Of a stretch of 64,000 bases of DNA, positions 33,923-42,187 are shown piece by piece (position 1 is the stretch's first letter; each line of letters opens with the position of its first letter). The stretch is from the NCBI RefSeq assembly GCF_000455205.1, contig NZ_AUWQ01000031.1, positions 25,418 to 89,417 of the forward strand, read 5' to 3'. The notes under the pieces are model-generated. The model was not told the origin of the DNA. It did no database searches and saw only the letters and a program-made list of their open reading frames with translations. Source of the DNA: Mycobacterium sp. UM_CSW (GTDB taxonomy: Bacteria > Actinomycetota > Actinomycetes > Mycobacteriales > Mycobacteriaceae). The position numbers and the translations under genes are program-made.

Positions 33923-35062
33923 CTAGTTGGCGGCGCGACCGCCCGCGTACCGGGCCGCCACCGGGCCCATGATCGCCATGACGAAGACGTAGGACGTCGC
34001 CAGCGCGGCGACGGCGGGGATCGAGGTGCCCACCAGGCCGATGATGATCAGCGAGAACTCGCCCCTGGCGATGAGCGCGGCGCCCGCGCGCAGCTGCCCG
34101 CGCCGCGCCACGCCGTCGCGCCGGGCGGCGAGCATTCCGGTGGCCACCTTCGTGGCCGCGGTGACGGCGGCCAGGGCCAGCGCCGCCGGGAGCATCGGCA
34201 AGAGCTCGTGTGGGTCGACCGAGAGGCCGATCGCGAGGAAGAAGATGGCGGCGAACAGGTCTCGGAGCGGGCCGAGCACCTGGCGGGCCCGGTCGGCCGT
34301 CGCGCCGGTCAGGGTCAGGCCCACCAGGAAGGCGCCGACGGCGGCCGACGCGTGCAGGACCTCCGCCACCGCCGCGACCATGAGGGTGATGCCCAGGACC
34401 CGCAGCAACAGCTGCTCGGAATCGGGGTGTTCGACCAGCCGCCCGACGTGGTGGCCCCAGCGGTAGGAGGCGGCGAACGCGGCCAGCAGCGCACCGACCG
34501 CGGCGGCCATCCCGACGACGGCATGCACCCAGCCCCCACCCGACGCCAGCACCGCGAACAGCGGCAGGTAGGCCGCCATCGCGAAGTCCTCGAGCACGAG
34601 CACCGAGAGCACCGCCGGCGTTTCCCGGTTGCCGAGCCGGCCCAGGTCGACCAGCACGCGCGCGATGACGCCCGACGAAGAGATGTAGGTGACCCCGGCC
34701 AAAGCCAGGATGGCAACGCCGTCCAACCCCAGCAGCCAGCCGGCCACCGCGCCGGGGGTGGCGTTGAGGACGATGTCGACGCCGGCGGAGGGCAGGTGGT
34801 GCCGCAGGCTGGCCGCGAATTCGGTCGCCGAGAATTCCAGGCCCAGGGTCAGCAGCAACAGCACGATGCCGATGGGCGCGGCCGTCGCGATGAACTCGCC
34901 GGCCGCGGCCACCGGCAGCAGGCCACCCTTGCCCAGCGACAGACCCGCCAACAGGTAGACCGGTATGGGGGACAACGCGAAACGCCTTGCCAGGGCGCCC
35001 AATACGGCAAGTGTGGCCAGGAGGGCGCCGAGTTGAAACAGCAGCGCCCCCGAAACCTGCAT
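33923..35062 (-). CDS. kefB: cation:proton antiporter (KefB-like, CPA2)
   Basis: A 379-aa membrane protein of about eleven to twelve helices, belonging to the CPA2 (Kef/Nha-type) family. Signature stretches are PVYLLAGLSLG, LLLLTLGLEFS, ISSSGVIARVLVD, VLEDFAMAAYLPL, and HASAAVGAFLVGLTLTG. It exports K+ or Na+ for protons. The start at 35062 is 4 nt after the stop of the TrkA-C gene, so the pair is co-transcribed like Rv3236c-Rv3237c. There is no C-terminal KTN domain; that regulatory role is probably filled by the separate TrkA-C protein. Confidence 0.9.
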   Translation of the reverse strand: MQVSGALLFQLGALLATLAVLGALARRFALSPIPVYLLAGLSLGKGGLLPVAAAGEFIATAAPIGIVLLLLTLGLEFSATEFAASLRHHLPSAGVDIVLNATPGAVAGWLLGLDGVAILALAGVTYISSSGVIARVLVDLGRLGNRETPAVLSVLVLEDFAMAAYLPLFAVLASGGGWVHAVVGMAAAVGALLAAFAASYRWGHHVGRLVEHPDSEQLLLRVLGITLMVAAVAEVLHASAAVGAFLVGLTLTGATADRARQVLGPLRDLFAAIFFLAIGLSVDPHELLPMLPAALALAAVTAATKVATGMLAARRDGVARRGQLRAGAALIARGEFSLIIIGLVGTSIPAVAALATSYVFVMAIMGPVAARYAGGRAAN

Positions 35063-35066
35063 CGGC

Positions 35067-35549
35067 TCAACCCTTGTCGATGATGCGCTCGACACCGGCG
35101 ATGCCGTCTTCGGTGCCGATCACGATCAAAACGTCTCGCGCGCGCAACATTTCGGCCGGGCCGGGCGAGGCGAGCACTTCGTCGTTGCGTACGATGGCGA
35201 CGATCGATGCCCCGGTGCGGGTGCGGGCGCGCGTGTCGCCCAGCGGGTGTCCGACGAACGGGCTGCCGGCCACGATGTGGACCTGTCCCGTCTCGATGCC
35301 CGGCAGCCCGCGGGAAAGCTCGGTGAACCGCTCCGCGATGCGCGGTGCGCCCAGGATCTGGGCCACCGCCTCGGCCTCGGCGTCGGTCAGGTGCAGGACG
35401 GGTCTGGCCTGGTCGGGATCGTCGGGGCCATACAGGACGACGTCGAAATCGCCGCCGCGGCGGGCGATGATCCCGATACGGTCACCGGTGTGGCTGGTGA
35501 ATTCGTACCGAAGACCGACCCCGGGCAGCAACACCTCCTTGACATCCAT
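35067..35549 (-). CDS. TrkA-C / RCK-C-domain potassium channel regulator
   Basis: A 160-aa cytoplasmic protein. A novel N-terminal half (VKEVLLPGVGLRYEFTSHTGDRIGIIARRGGDFDVVLYG) is followed by a C-terminal TrkA-C domain (HIVAGSPFVGHPLGDTRARTRTGASIVAIVRNDEVLASPGPAEMLRARDVLIVIGTEDGI). The domain typically binds cyclic di-AMP or nucleotides and gates the partner transporter. The M4-like start at 35549 was chosen from GGAAGGATGG lying upstream. It overlaps nothing but is 4 nt from the antiporter start. It matches Rv3237c. Confidence 0.9.
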   Translation of the reverse strand: MDVKEVLLPGVGLRYEFTSHTGDRIGIIARRGGDFDVVLYGPDDPDQARPVLHLTDAEAEAVAQILGAPRIAERFTELSRGLPGIETGQVHIVAGSPFVGHPLGDTRARTRTGASIVAIVRNDEVLASPGPAEMLRARDVLIVIGTEDGIAGVERIIDKG

Positions 35550-35591
35550 GCCGTCCATCCTTCCAGCAGGACGGGCCCTGCTACATCTGAG

Positions 35592-37532
35592 CTACACCTG
35601 AATCCGCGCGCCCATGACCACTGTCCGGTCGATGGGCAGGCCGAAGTATTCGGCGGCGTCGGCGGCGATGTAGGCGGTGGCGATGAAGAGGCGCTTGCGC
35701 CACGGCGCCATGGTCGGCGCGGGGCCGGCCCTCAGCTCCAGCTTCGACAGGAAATACGAGGCCTCGTCGACGGCGATCCGACCCTCGGTTTGCTTCGGGT
35801 CGAGCAGGCGCAGGGCGGCCGGGATGTTGGGCCGTTCCATGTAGCCGAACTTCGCGGTGACGTGCACGACCCCGTCTTCGGCATAGCCCAGGGAATCGAC
35901 CTCGATGCGTTCCTCGTCCACCACCCGCGGCGCCGGGAGCGTCTCGATCGACATGATCACCGAATGCTCGTGCAGCACCCGGTTGTGTTCGACGTTGGCC
36001 CGCATCGCCAGCGGCGCGGTCTCCTTGCCGCGGTTGAGGAACACGGCAGTCCCGGGTGTCCGCACCAGCGGTGGCTTACAGCCGGCCAGCTGGTCGACGA
36101 ATTCGCGCAGCGGTCCCTCGGCCCGCGACCGGGCCTGCGTGACCAGCTCCCGGCCCCGCTGCCAGGTGGTCATGACGGTGAACGCGGCGGCCGCGATCAG
36201 GAGCGGCACCCATGCCCCGTGCACCAGCTTGGTCAGATTTGCCGCCAGGAAGAGCAGGTCCACCGACAACAACGACCCGGCGCCGACCACGATCAGCCAC
36301 ACGGGCGTGCGCCAGCGCCTGCGGGCGACATAGAAGAAGAGCAGCGTGGTGATGGTGATCGTCCCGGTCACCGCCATCCCGAACGCGAAGGCCAGTGCCG
36401 CCGAGCTGCGGAACGCGAAAACCAGGATCAGCACCGAGACCATCAGCAAGCCGTTGATCCAGGGCACGTAGATCTGGCCGATCGTCGACTCAGACGTGTG
36501 CACGACCCGCACCCTGGGCAGGTAGCCGAGCTGCGCGGCCTGCGACGCGACCGAGTAGGCGCCGGTGATCACCGCCTGGGAGGCGATAACGGTCGCGGCC
36601 GTCGCCAGCAACACCATCGGCAACCGCGCCCAGCCCGGCGGCAGCAGAAAGAAGGGCGCGTCGACGACGCTCTTGTTGCCCAACAGCAGCGCGGCCTGAC
36701 CGAAATAGCTGAGCACGCACGCCGGCATGACCACGAGCAGCCAGGCCCGGGTGATTGCCGGGCGACCGAAGTGGCCCATGTCGGCGTACAGCGCCTCGGC
36801 GCCCGTCACCGCCAGCACGACCGCGGCAAGCGAGAAAAACGCGACGTCGAAGTGCTCGACCATGAACGTCAGCGCGTAGGTCGGCGACAGCGCTTCGAGG
36901 ATCTGCGGGTGCGTGGTGATCCCGGCGACCCCGCACGCGCCGATCGCGGCGAACCACACAACCATCACGGGCCCGAACATGCGCCCGATGGCGGCGGTAC
37001 CGCGGCTCTGAAAGGCGAACAGCGCCACGATGATCACCGCGGTGATCGGCACGACCCAGTCACCCAGGCGCGGCTGTATCACCTTGAGACCCTCGACCGA
37101 GGAAATCACGGAGATCGCCGGGGTGATCATGCTGTCGCCGAAGAACAGCGACGCGCCGAAAATGCCGAGCACGGCCAGCGTCGCCGCCGTGCGACGGCCC
37201 CCGGGCCCGCCGAGCCGGCTCACCAGGGTGATGAGCGCCATGATGCCGCCCTCGCCGTCGTTGTCGGCGCGCATCACCAGAGTGACGTAGGTGAGGGTGA
37301 CGATGATCATCACCGACCAAAAGACCAGGGACACAACGCCATACAGGTTGGCGGTGGTGATCGGTATCGGGTGTGGGTCGTGGGGGTCGAAGATCGTCTG
37401 GATCGTGTAGATCGGGCTGGTCCCGAGGTCGCCGAACACGACACCGAGCGCGCCTATCACGAGCGACGAGCGGGCCCCGTCGGTGCCGAAGACGCTGCGA
37501 AGCGGCGACGCGGGCTTGGCTTGCGTGGGCAT
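35592..37532 (-). CDS. kup: Kup potassium uptake transporter
   Basis: A 646-aa K+:H+ symporter of the KUP/HAK family. Roughly twelve membrane segments fill residues 20-440 and a soluble C-terminal domain of about 180 aa follows. Diagnostic motifs are ALGVVFGDLGTSPIYT, FGDSMITPAISVISSVEGL and GNKSVVDAPFFLLPPGW. It takes up K+ into the cell. From memory, M. tuberculosis lacks a kup gene here, so this is a gain relative to it. It follows a GtrA gene and precedes the TrkA-C gene, forming a K+ homeostasis block. Confidence 0.95.
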   Translation of the reverse strand: MPTQAKPASPLRSVFGTDGARSSLVIGALGVVFGDLGTSPIYTIQTIFDPHDPHPIPITTANLYGVVSLVFWSVMIIVTLTYVTLVMRADNDGEGGIMALITLVSRLGGPGGRRTAATLAVLGIFGASLFFGDSMITPAISVISSVEGLKVIQPRLGDWVVPITAVIIVALFAFQSRGTAAIGRMFGPVMVVWFAAIGACGVAGITTHPQILEALSPTYALTFMVEHFDVAFFSLAAVVLAVTGAEALYADMGHFGRPAITRAWLLVVMPACVLSYFGQAALLLGNKSVVDAPFFLLPPGWARLPMVLLATAATVIASQAVITGAYSVASQAAQLGYLPRVRVVHTSESTIGQIYVPWINGLLMVSVLILVFAFRSSAALAFAFGMAVTGTITITTLLFFYVARRRWRTPVWLIVVGAGSLLSVDLLFLAANLTKLVHGAWVPLLIAAAAFTVMTTWQRGRELVTQARSRAEGPLREFVDQLAGCKPPLVRTPGTAVFLNRGKETAPLAMRANVEHNRVLHEHSVIMSIETLPAPRVVDEERIEVDSLGYAEDGVVHVTAKFGYMERPNIPAALRLLDPKQTEGRIAVDEASYFLSKLELRAGPAPTMAPWRKRLFIATAYIAADAAEYFGLPIDRTVVMGARIQV

Positions 37533-37580
37533 GGCGACGTTCCTCCACCGAGGACTAGCGGGAGGTCGATCCTAAGGCCG

Positions 37581-38087
37581 TCAACGGCGGAAGACCACCC
37601 AGCGCATCGCGCAGTACATGTACACCGCCTCGCAAACGCCCGCCAGCACTCGCGACAGCTGGTATTGCACCCCGATGGCCGTCAGCGCGCTGGAGACCCC
37701 GAGGATCAGCGCCAGGTAATTGACGACGACCACCGTGACGTAGACGGCGACCTGCTTCCCGACCGGCGCGTGGGACTGAAAGTTGAAGGTGCGGTTGAAC
37801 ACATAGCTGAGCGCGAAGGCACACGAGTAGGCCACGGTGACGGCGATCGGCACCGGAAGACCGAGCCCGCCGCGCAGGCCCGTGAGGATCGCCAGATCGA
37901 TGCCGAACGTGAGCCCGTTGATCAGGCAGAAGCCGAGAAACGTGGGCGCAACGACCGATCCGAGCCCGAACGGAAGCCGATCGACCACCACCTCGCACCA
38001 CTGATGGAATCGGTCCACCCAGCGCGATTGAGCGACCCGCGACCCGGTTTGCACACCGGTACCGTGGCATGTCCAGGTATCCGGCAC
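37581..38087 (-). CDS. GtrA-family membrane protein
   Basis: A 168-aa GtrA-like protein with four transmembrane segments after an N-terminal polar region of about 45 aa. Helix signatures are LGFCLINGLTFGIDLAILTGL, AVTVAYSCAFALSYVFNRTFNF, and VYVTVVVVNYLALILGV. The GtrA family is thought to flip or position polyprenyl-linked sugars for cell-wall glycosylation. It is 48 bp upstream of kup on the same strand. The SRPBCC gene diverges from it. Confidence 0.88.
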   Translation of the reverse strand: MPDTWTCHGTGVQTGSRVAQSRWVDRFHQWCEVVVDRLPFGLGSVVAPTFLGFCLINGLTFGIDLAILTGLRGGLGLPVPIAVTVAYSCAFALSYVFNRTFNFQSHAPVGKQVAVYVTVVVVNYLALILGVSSALTAIGVQYQLSRVLAGVCEAVYMYCAMRWVVFRR

Positions 38088-38137
38088 GTGATCAATTGGC
38101 CAACGCCGGGCAGAGCCTGCGGCGCTAGTGTTGCCGG

Positions 38138-38602
38138 ATGGACGGAAGCACGCTCAGCGTCGAGCGGGTCATCAAGGCGCCACCGGAAGAGATCTTCGCG
38201 CTGCTGGCCGATGCCGGCAGGCACGCCAGCTTCGACGGTTCGGAGTCGGTGAATCACGCCTCGCGGCAGTCGGTTCCCTTGTCGATGGGTTCGAAATTCG
38301 GGATGGCGATGAAGGGGCGGAAGGAAACTCTGTTCGTCCCGTACCGCACCACCAACACCGTCATCGAGTACGAGCCCGCCCGCCGCATCGCCTGGCAGAC
38401 CAGGTCGATGGGCGGGCTGATCGGCGGCCGCATCTGGCGCTACGAACTAACACCCACCGAGGGGGGGACGCTGGTACGCGAAACCTGGGACGTGTCACAG
38501 GACAAACAGAAGCGGATGATCACCGCCGGTTCCATGCCCCGGCAGACCCAGGACGGCATGCGCGCCACCCTGGATCGGATCGCCGGGCTCCTCGAAAGTT
38601 AG
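38138..38602 (+). CDS. SRPBCC-family small ligand-binding protein
   Basis: A 154-aa START/Bet v1-like protein. STLSVERVIKAPPEEIFALLADAGRHASFDGS is the canonical first strand and helix, and RRIAWQTRSMGGLIGGRIWRYELTPTEGGTLVRETWDVS the barrel strands. The final DGMRATLDRIAGLL is the long C-terminal helix. Such proteins bind lipids or polyketides. The ligand is unknown. It overlaps the convergent mddA gene by 4 nt. Confidence 0.88.
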   Translation: MDGSTLSVERVIKAPPEEIFALLADAGRHASFDGSESVNHASRQSVPLSMGSKFGMAMKGRKETLFVPYRTTNTVIEYEPARRIAWQTRSMGGLIGGRIWRYELTPTEGGTLVRETWDVSQDKQKRMITAGSMPRQTQDGMRATLDRIAGLLES

Positions 38603-39363
38603 TGTTGGCCAATCGCTTCCGCTGAGCGCCGGCGCGGCCCGTGCTTGATCGGGACCAGCATCGGGACCTCGCGACGGTACTGGCGATAGTCGCTGCCCAG
38701 CGCCGCGACGAGGCCGCGCTCTTCGATGTGCACCGCGATCAGGATGTATGTCGTCATCGCGATCGAGAAGAGCAGATGCCCGGCCGTCATCGTGGGGGCC
38801 GCCCAGAACGAGATGAGGAAGCCCAGCATGAGCGGGTGGCGCACCAACCGATAGAACAAATGAGTGCGGAAATGCAGTTCGGTGTAAGGCTTTTGGCGCC
38901 ACGCCAAATACACCTGCCGCAGCCCGAACAGGTCGAAGTGGTTGATCATGAACGTCGCGCCCAGCGCGATCACCCAACCCAGCCAGAACAATCCCCACAG
39001 CAGCACGCGCGCCGCCGGCTGCCGCACGTCCCAAACGACCGCCGGCATAGTCCGCCACTGCCAATAGAGCAGCAGCAGCACGGCGCTCGACAGCACTACG
39101 TAGGTGCTGCGCTCTATCGACGGCGGCACGTACCGGGTCCACCACGCCTTGAACGCCGAGCGCGCCATGACGCTGTGCTGCAGGCCGAACGCCCCGACCA
39201 GCAACACGTTGACCACGATGGCCTCAACGATGGGCGACGACAGCCCGTGATCGACGGTGCGCGGCACCCACAGGTTCGCCACGAACGCAACGAGATACAG
39301 AAAGGCGACGAGGAACAGCAGGTAAGCCGCCGCGCCATAAGCAAGAGTCAAGTAACGCTTCAT
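38599..39363 (-). CDS. mddA: methanethiol S-methyltransferase (MddA-like)
   Basis: A 254-aa integral-membrane methyltransferase (about six helices), of the MddA/isoprenylcysteine carboxyl methyltransferase-like fold. Notable residues are QHSVMARSAFKAWW, YTELHFRTHLFYRLVRHPLMLGFLI with the RHPL SAM-binding signature, and IHIEERGL-like AVHIEERGLVAALGSDYRQYRREVPM. It methylates methanethiol to dimethyl sulfide. It corresponds to Rv3238c, as recalled. The gene starts at ATG 39363. Confidence 0.85.
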   Translation of the reverse strand: MKRYLTLAYGAAAYLLFLVAFLYLVAFVANLWVPRTVDHGLSSPIVEAIVVNVLLVGAFGLQHSVMARSAFKAWWTRYVPPSIERSTYVVLSSAVLLLLYWQWRTMPAVVWDVRQPAARVLLWGLFWLGWVIALGATFMINHFDLFGLRQVYLAWRQKPYTELHFRTHLFYRLVRHPLMLGFLISFWAAPTMTAGHLLFSIAMTTYILIAVHIEERGLVAALGSDYRQYRREVPMLVPIKHGPRRRSAEAIGQH

Positions 39364-39470
39364 GGCCCAAGTGTCGACCGCATCGGCAGCCGGGTATATA
39401 GGTCATCTGCCTCATCTTTGCGCGGCGGCGCCCTAGTTATTTCTGACTAGTCGGCCCCCGCTTGACGATT

Positions 39471-39486
39471 TGAGGCAAACGCCTCA
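39471..39486. promoter_or_regulatory. palindrome in the mddA / ABC transporter divergent promoter
   Basis: TGAGGC-AAAC-GCCTCA is a perfect 6-bp-arm palindrome, with another GCCTCA half-site at 39409-39414. A second small palindrome, CTAGT-TATTTCTG-ACTAG, lies at 39433-39450. They lie in the gap between the mddA start and the ABC transporter start. These are candidate operators, with function inferred only. Confidence 0.4.
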
Positions 39487-39558
39487 TGCGGCCGGCGCAG
39501 CGGCGGACCGATGATCGCCCGTGACAAGGCCACTTCGAGAAGGCACGGAGCCCAGATC

Positions 39559-41295
39559 ATGAGCGAATCAACATGTGACACATCAGCCATCGAGTTACTC
39601 GGTACTCGGGACGCCGAACCGCTGGGCGGCGCACGGATCGACGCGATCGACGTCAGCAGGCGAGTCGGCGGCCGGCAGATCCTCGACAAGCTGTCGCTCT
39701 CAGTGGAACCCGGCGAATTGGTCGCGATCGCCGGCGGCAGCGGAGCCGGCAAGACCACATTGCTGGAAATCCTTGCGGGGCTGCGAGCGCCGTCCGCCGG
39801 TGAGGTTCGGCACGACGGGGTCGTTCGTCGCGGCAAAGCGCTCGGGGCCAGCGCCGCCTCGAAAGTCGGCTTCGTGCCCCAGGACGACATCATTCATCTC
39901 GAGATGCCCCTGCGCCGGACGCTGCGCTACGCCGCGCGGCTTCGGCTCCCGGCGGGCACGCCCGCGGTCGAAGCGGAGCGGATCGTCGAGGAGACAATGC
40001 GCGACCTCGACTTGGCCGATCGGGCCGACGTGCCGGTGCGTTCCCTGTCCGGCGGCCAGCGCAAGCGGGCCAGCATCGCCGTGGAGCTCCTGACCCGGCC
40101 ACGCCTTTTCTTCCTCGACGAACCCACCTCCGGGCTCGACCCGTCGACTGCGGCCGACGTGATGCGCCTGCTGCGCCGGCTCAGCCAGCGCGGGGTCACC
40201 GTCGTTCTCACCACCCACGAGCCGGCCGGCATCGACTTGTGCGACCGGGTCGTCTTCCTGGCCCGCGACGGCCACCTGGCCTTCACCGGCAGTCCGGCCG
40301 CCGCGCGGCACTACTTCGGCGTGGAGAACCTCACCGAGGTCTACGAGCGCCTGGCCGCGGAGCACACGCCGCGGATCTGGGCCGAGCGGTTCGCACAGAG
40401 CCGCGCGAAGTCAAACGCCCGGCCCGGGTTCAGCCGCCAGGCCGTCTCGGCCACCAAATCCGACGTCACGCGAACCGGCATGGTCCGGCAATGGTGGCTG
40501 CTCACCCGGCGCAACGTCGACGTACTCGCCCGCAACCGGCTGACCCTTGCGATCCTGCTGGGATCACCGGTGCTGGTGACGGCGATGATGGCGACGCTGT
40601 TCAGGCGTGGCGCGTTCGATCCCCGTGGCGCAGCCGGCGTCGGCCCGGCCCAGATCGTCTTCTGGATCGCGTTCGACGGCTTCTTCTTCGGGCTGACGTA
40701 CGGCCTGCTGCAGATCGTCGGCGAGATGGCCGTCTTCCGGCGCGAACGCCTGGCCGGGCTCAGCGTGGGCGCGTACGTGGCGTCAAAGGTGACGGCGCTG
40801 CTTCCGGTTCTGGCGGGCGTGAGCGCGGTGTTGCTGCTTGTGTTGCGGGCGCTCGGGCGGCTGCCCGCGGCGGGATGGGACGTTTACGCCTCGTTGTTCG
40901 CGACGCTTGTGATCGAAGCGATTTCAGCGCTGGCCCTGGGCCTCTTCGCCTCGGCCGCCGTCTCCAACGCCGCGCAGGCGGCCCTCGCCCTGCCGATGTT
41001 GTGCTTCCCTCAGGTGCTGTTCGGTGGTGCGATCGTGCCGACCGACCAGATGGCCACCCCCGGACGCCTGATGAGCCTGGCCCTGTCCAACCGCCACGCG
41101 TTCGATGCGTTGGGGCGCGACCTGGAACTCGACCGCTACACCGCGACGCTGCCGGCCATGTCCGTATACCGCGAGACCTTCCAGGGCGGGAACGCCGTCA
41201 GTCTCATCGCGCTCGCCTCGTTCGCCATCGCCCTCACGGTGGCCACCGCCTGGCTGTTGGACCGGCGATCGCGGCCCGGCGCGTCCATGCGGTGA
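39559..41295 (+). CDS. ABCG-type exporter: ATPase fused to ABC-2 permease
   Basis: A 578-aa half-transporter (594 aa from ATG 39511). The nucleotide-binding domain comes first: Walker A GGSGAGKTT, signature SLSGGQRKR, Walker B RLFFLDEPTSGLD and an H-loop THEP. The permease follows: six helices from about residue 340, including ILLGSPVLVTAMMATLF and MLCFPQVLFGGAIVPTDQMATPGRLM. The fusion order (ATPase then membrane domain) is that of the WHITE/ABCG group, which moves lipids, sterols or drugs outward. GGAG precedes ATG 39559. It converges with the adenylate cyclase gene. Substrate unknown. Confidence 0.92.
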   Translation: MSESTCDTSAIELLGTRDAEPLGGARIDAIDVSRRVGGRQILDKLSLSVEPGELVAIAGGSGAGKTTLLEILAGLRAPSAGEVRHDGVVRRGKALGASAASKVGFVPQDDIIHLEMPLRRTLRYAARLRLPAGTPAVEAERIVEETMRDLDLADRADVPVRSLSGGQRKRASIAVELLTRPRLFFLDEPTSGLDPSTAADVMRLLRRLSQRGVTVVLTTHEPAGIDLCDRVVFLARDGHLAFTGSPAAARHYFGVENLTEVYERLAAEHTPRIWAERFAQSRAKSNARPGFSRQAVSATKSDVTRTGMVRQWWLLTRRNVDVLARNRLTLAILLGSPVLVTAMMATLFRRGAFDPRGAAGVGPAQIVFWIAFDGFFFGLTYGLLQIVGEMAVFRRERLAGLSVGAYVASKVTALLPVLAGVSAVLLLVLRALGRLPAAGWDVYASLFATLVIEAISALALGLFASAAVSNAAQAALALPMLCFPQVLFGGAIVPTDQMATPGRLMSLALSNRHAFDALGRDLELDRYTATLPAMSVYRETFQGGNAVSLIALASFAIALTVATAWLLDRRSRPGASMR

Positions 41296-41317
41296 CGGGA
41301 GCGAGCCGAACGAACGC

Positions 41318-42112
41318 TCAGAACTTGTGGACGAAGACGTTAATCGGCTCATCCTGCCCCCGCAGGATCAGCGTGCGGCGCTGCATGCCGGCCGTCATTT
41401 CGTCGGCGACCCCACTGGCAACCAGCAACTCCCCGCCGGCGGCGCGTTGTTGCATCCGGGCCGCGGCGTTGACCGGGCGGCCCAGGGCGGTGAAGTCGAC
41501 CACGGCGCCGCCGACGTTGCCGACGTATGCGACGCCCGCGTGCACGGCGACGCCGGCGTCCAGCCAAGGTCCGTTCGGCGTGCCGTAGCCGATGGCCCGG
41601 AGCAGCTCGATTCCCGCCTCGACAGCTCGTTGCCGATACCGCGGGCCGCTGATGCCCCGCACGAAAAACGCCATCACCTCGTCACCGATGAGCTTGTCGA
41701 TCACGGCGTCATGGCGCAGCAGGGTTTGCGTCGCGGCGCCGTAGAACCGGTTGAGCAACGCGGCGAAGTCTGCGGCGGCCTGACGGTGACCCAACGCCGT
41801 GGAGCCTCGAACGTCGACGAACAGCACCGCGATATCGACCTCAGCTCCTCCGCGCGGCAGCGCATCGCAGCACCGCGTGCACAGGTTGGGGTTCTTGCGG
41901 GACCGGCGGAAGCCGGCAACGGCAAAGAGCCGGCCGACGGGGCCGCCGAACGGGTTGTTGCACAGCTTGCAGCGCGGCGCCGACGGTAGGTAGCGGAAAG
42001 CGTGCCGCGCCCGGACCAGCGATGAGTGGCCCTCGGTCAGCACCGCGTCCCACAACCGCGGCGAGAGCCCCGGGTGCGATTCGTAGAGTTGGCTTCGGCC
42101 AGTGCTAAACAT
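41318..42112 (-). CDS. class III adenylate/guanylate cyclase with zinc-ribbon-like N-terminus
   Basis: A 264-aa protein. Residues 40-90 form a Cys-rich module with CKLCNNPF and CTRCCDAL, likely zinc binding. The catalytic cyclase domain follows: FVDVRGST carries the first metal Asp, DKLIGDEVMAFF the second Asp and the Lys, and VDFTALGRPVNAAARMQ the transition-state Asn and Arg. All needed catalytic residues are present, so an active class III cyclase making cAMP is likely. The ATG at 42112 was preferred to a GTG at 42163. No membrane segment is present. It is next to an HD-GYP/LuxR gene. Confidence 0.88.
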   Translation of the reverse strand: MFSTGRSQLYESHPGLSPRLWDAVLTEGHSSLVRARHAFRYLPSAPRCKLCNNPFGGPVGRLFAVAGFRRSRKNPNLCTRCCDALPRGGAEVDIAVLFVDVRGSTALGHRQAAADFAALLNRFYGAATQTLLRHDAVIDKLIGDEVMAFFVRGISGPRYRQRAVEAGIELLRAIGYGTPNGPWLDAGVAVHAGVAYVGNVGGAVVDFTALGRPVNAAARMQQRAAGGELLVASGVADEMTAGMQRRTLILRGQDEPINVFVHKF

Positions 42113-42187
42113 GCAGAAATGGTCGCCTCGATTTCCCGCGTGCACATGAGGCATTCGCCCCAAACATTCCGGCTACCGGGGCAGGTT

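Noticed and set aside
35247-38252. A plus-strand frame of about 1000 codons over kup and neighbours
   Set aside because: Antisense to kup and GtrA genes with no recognisable domain.
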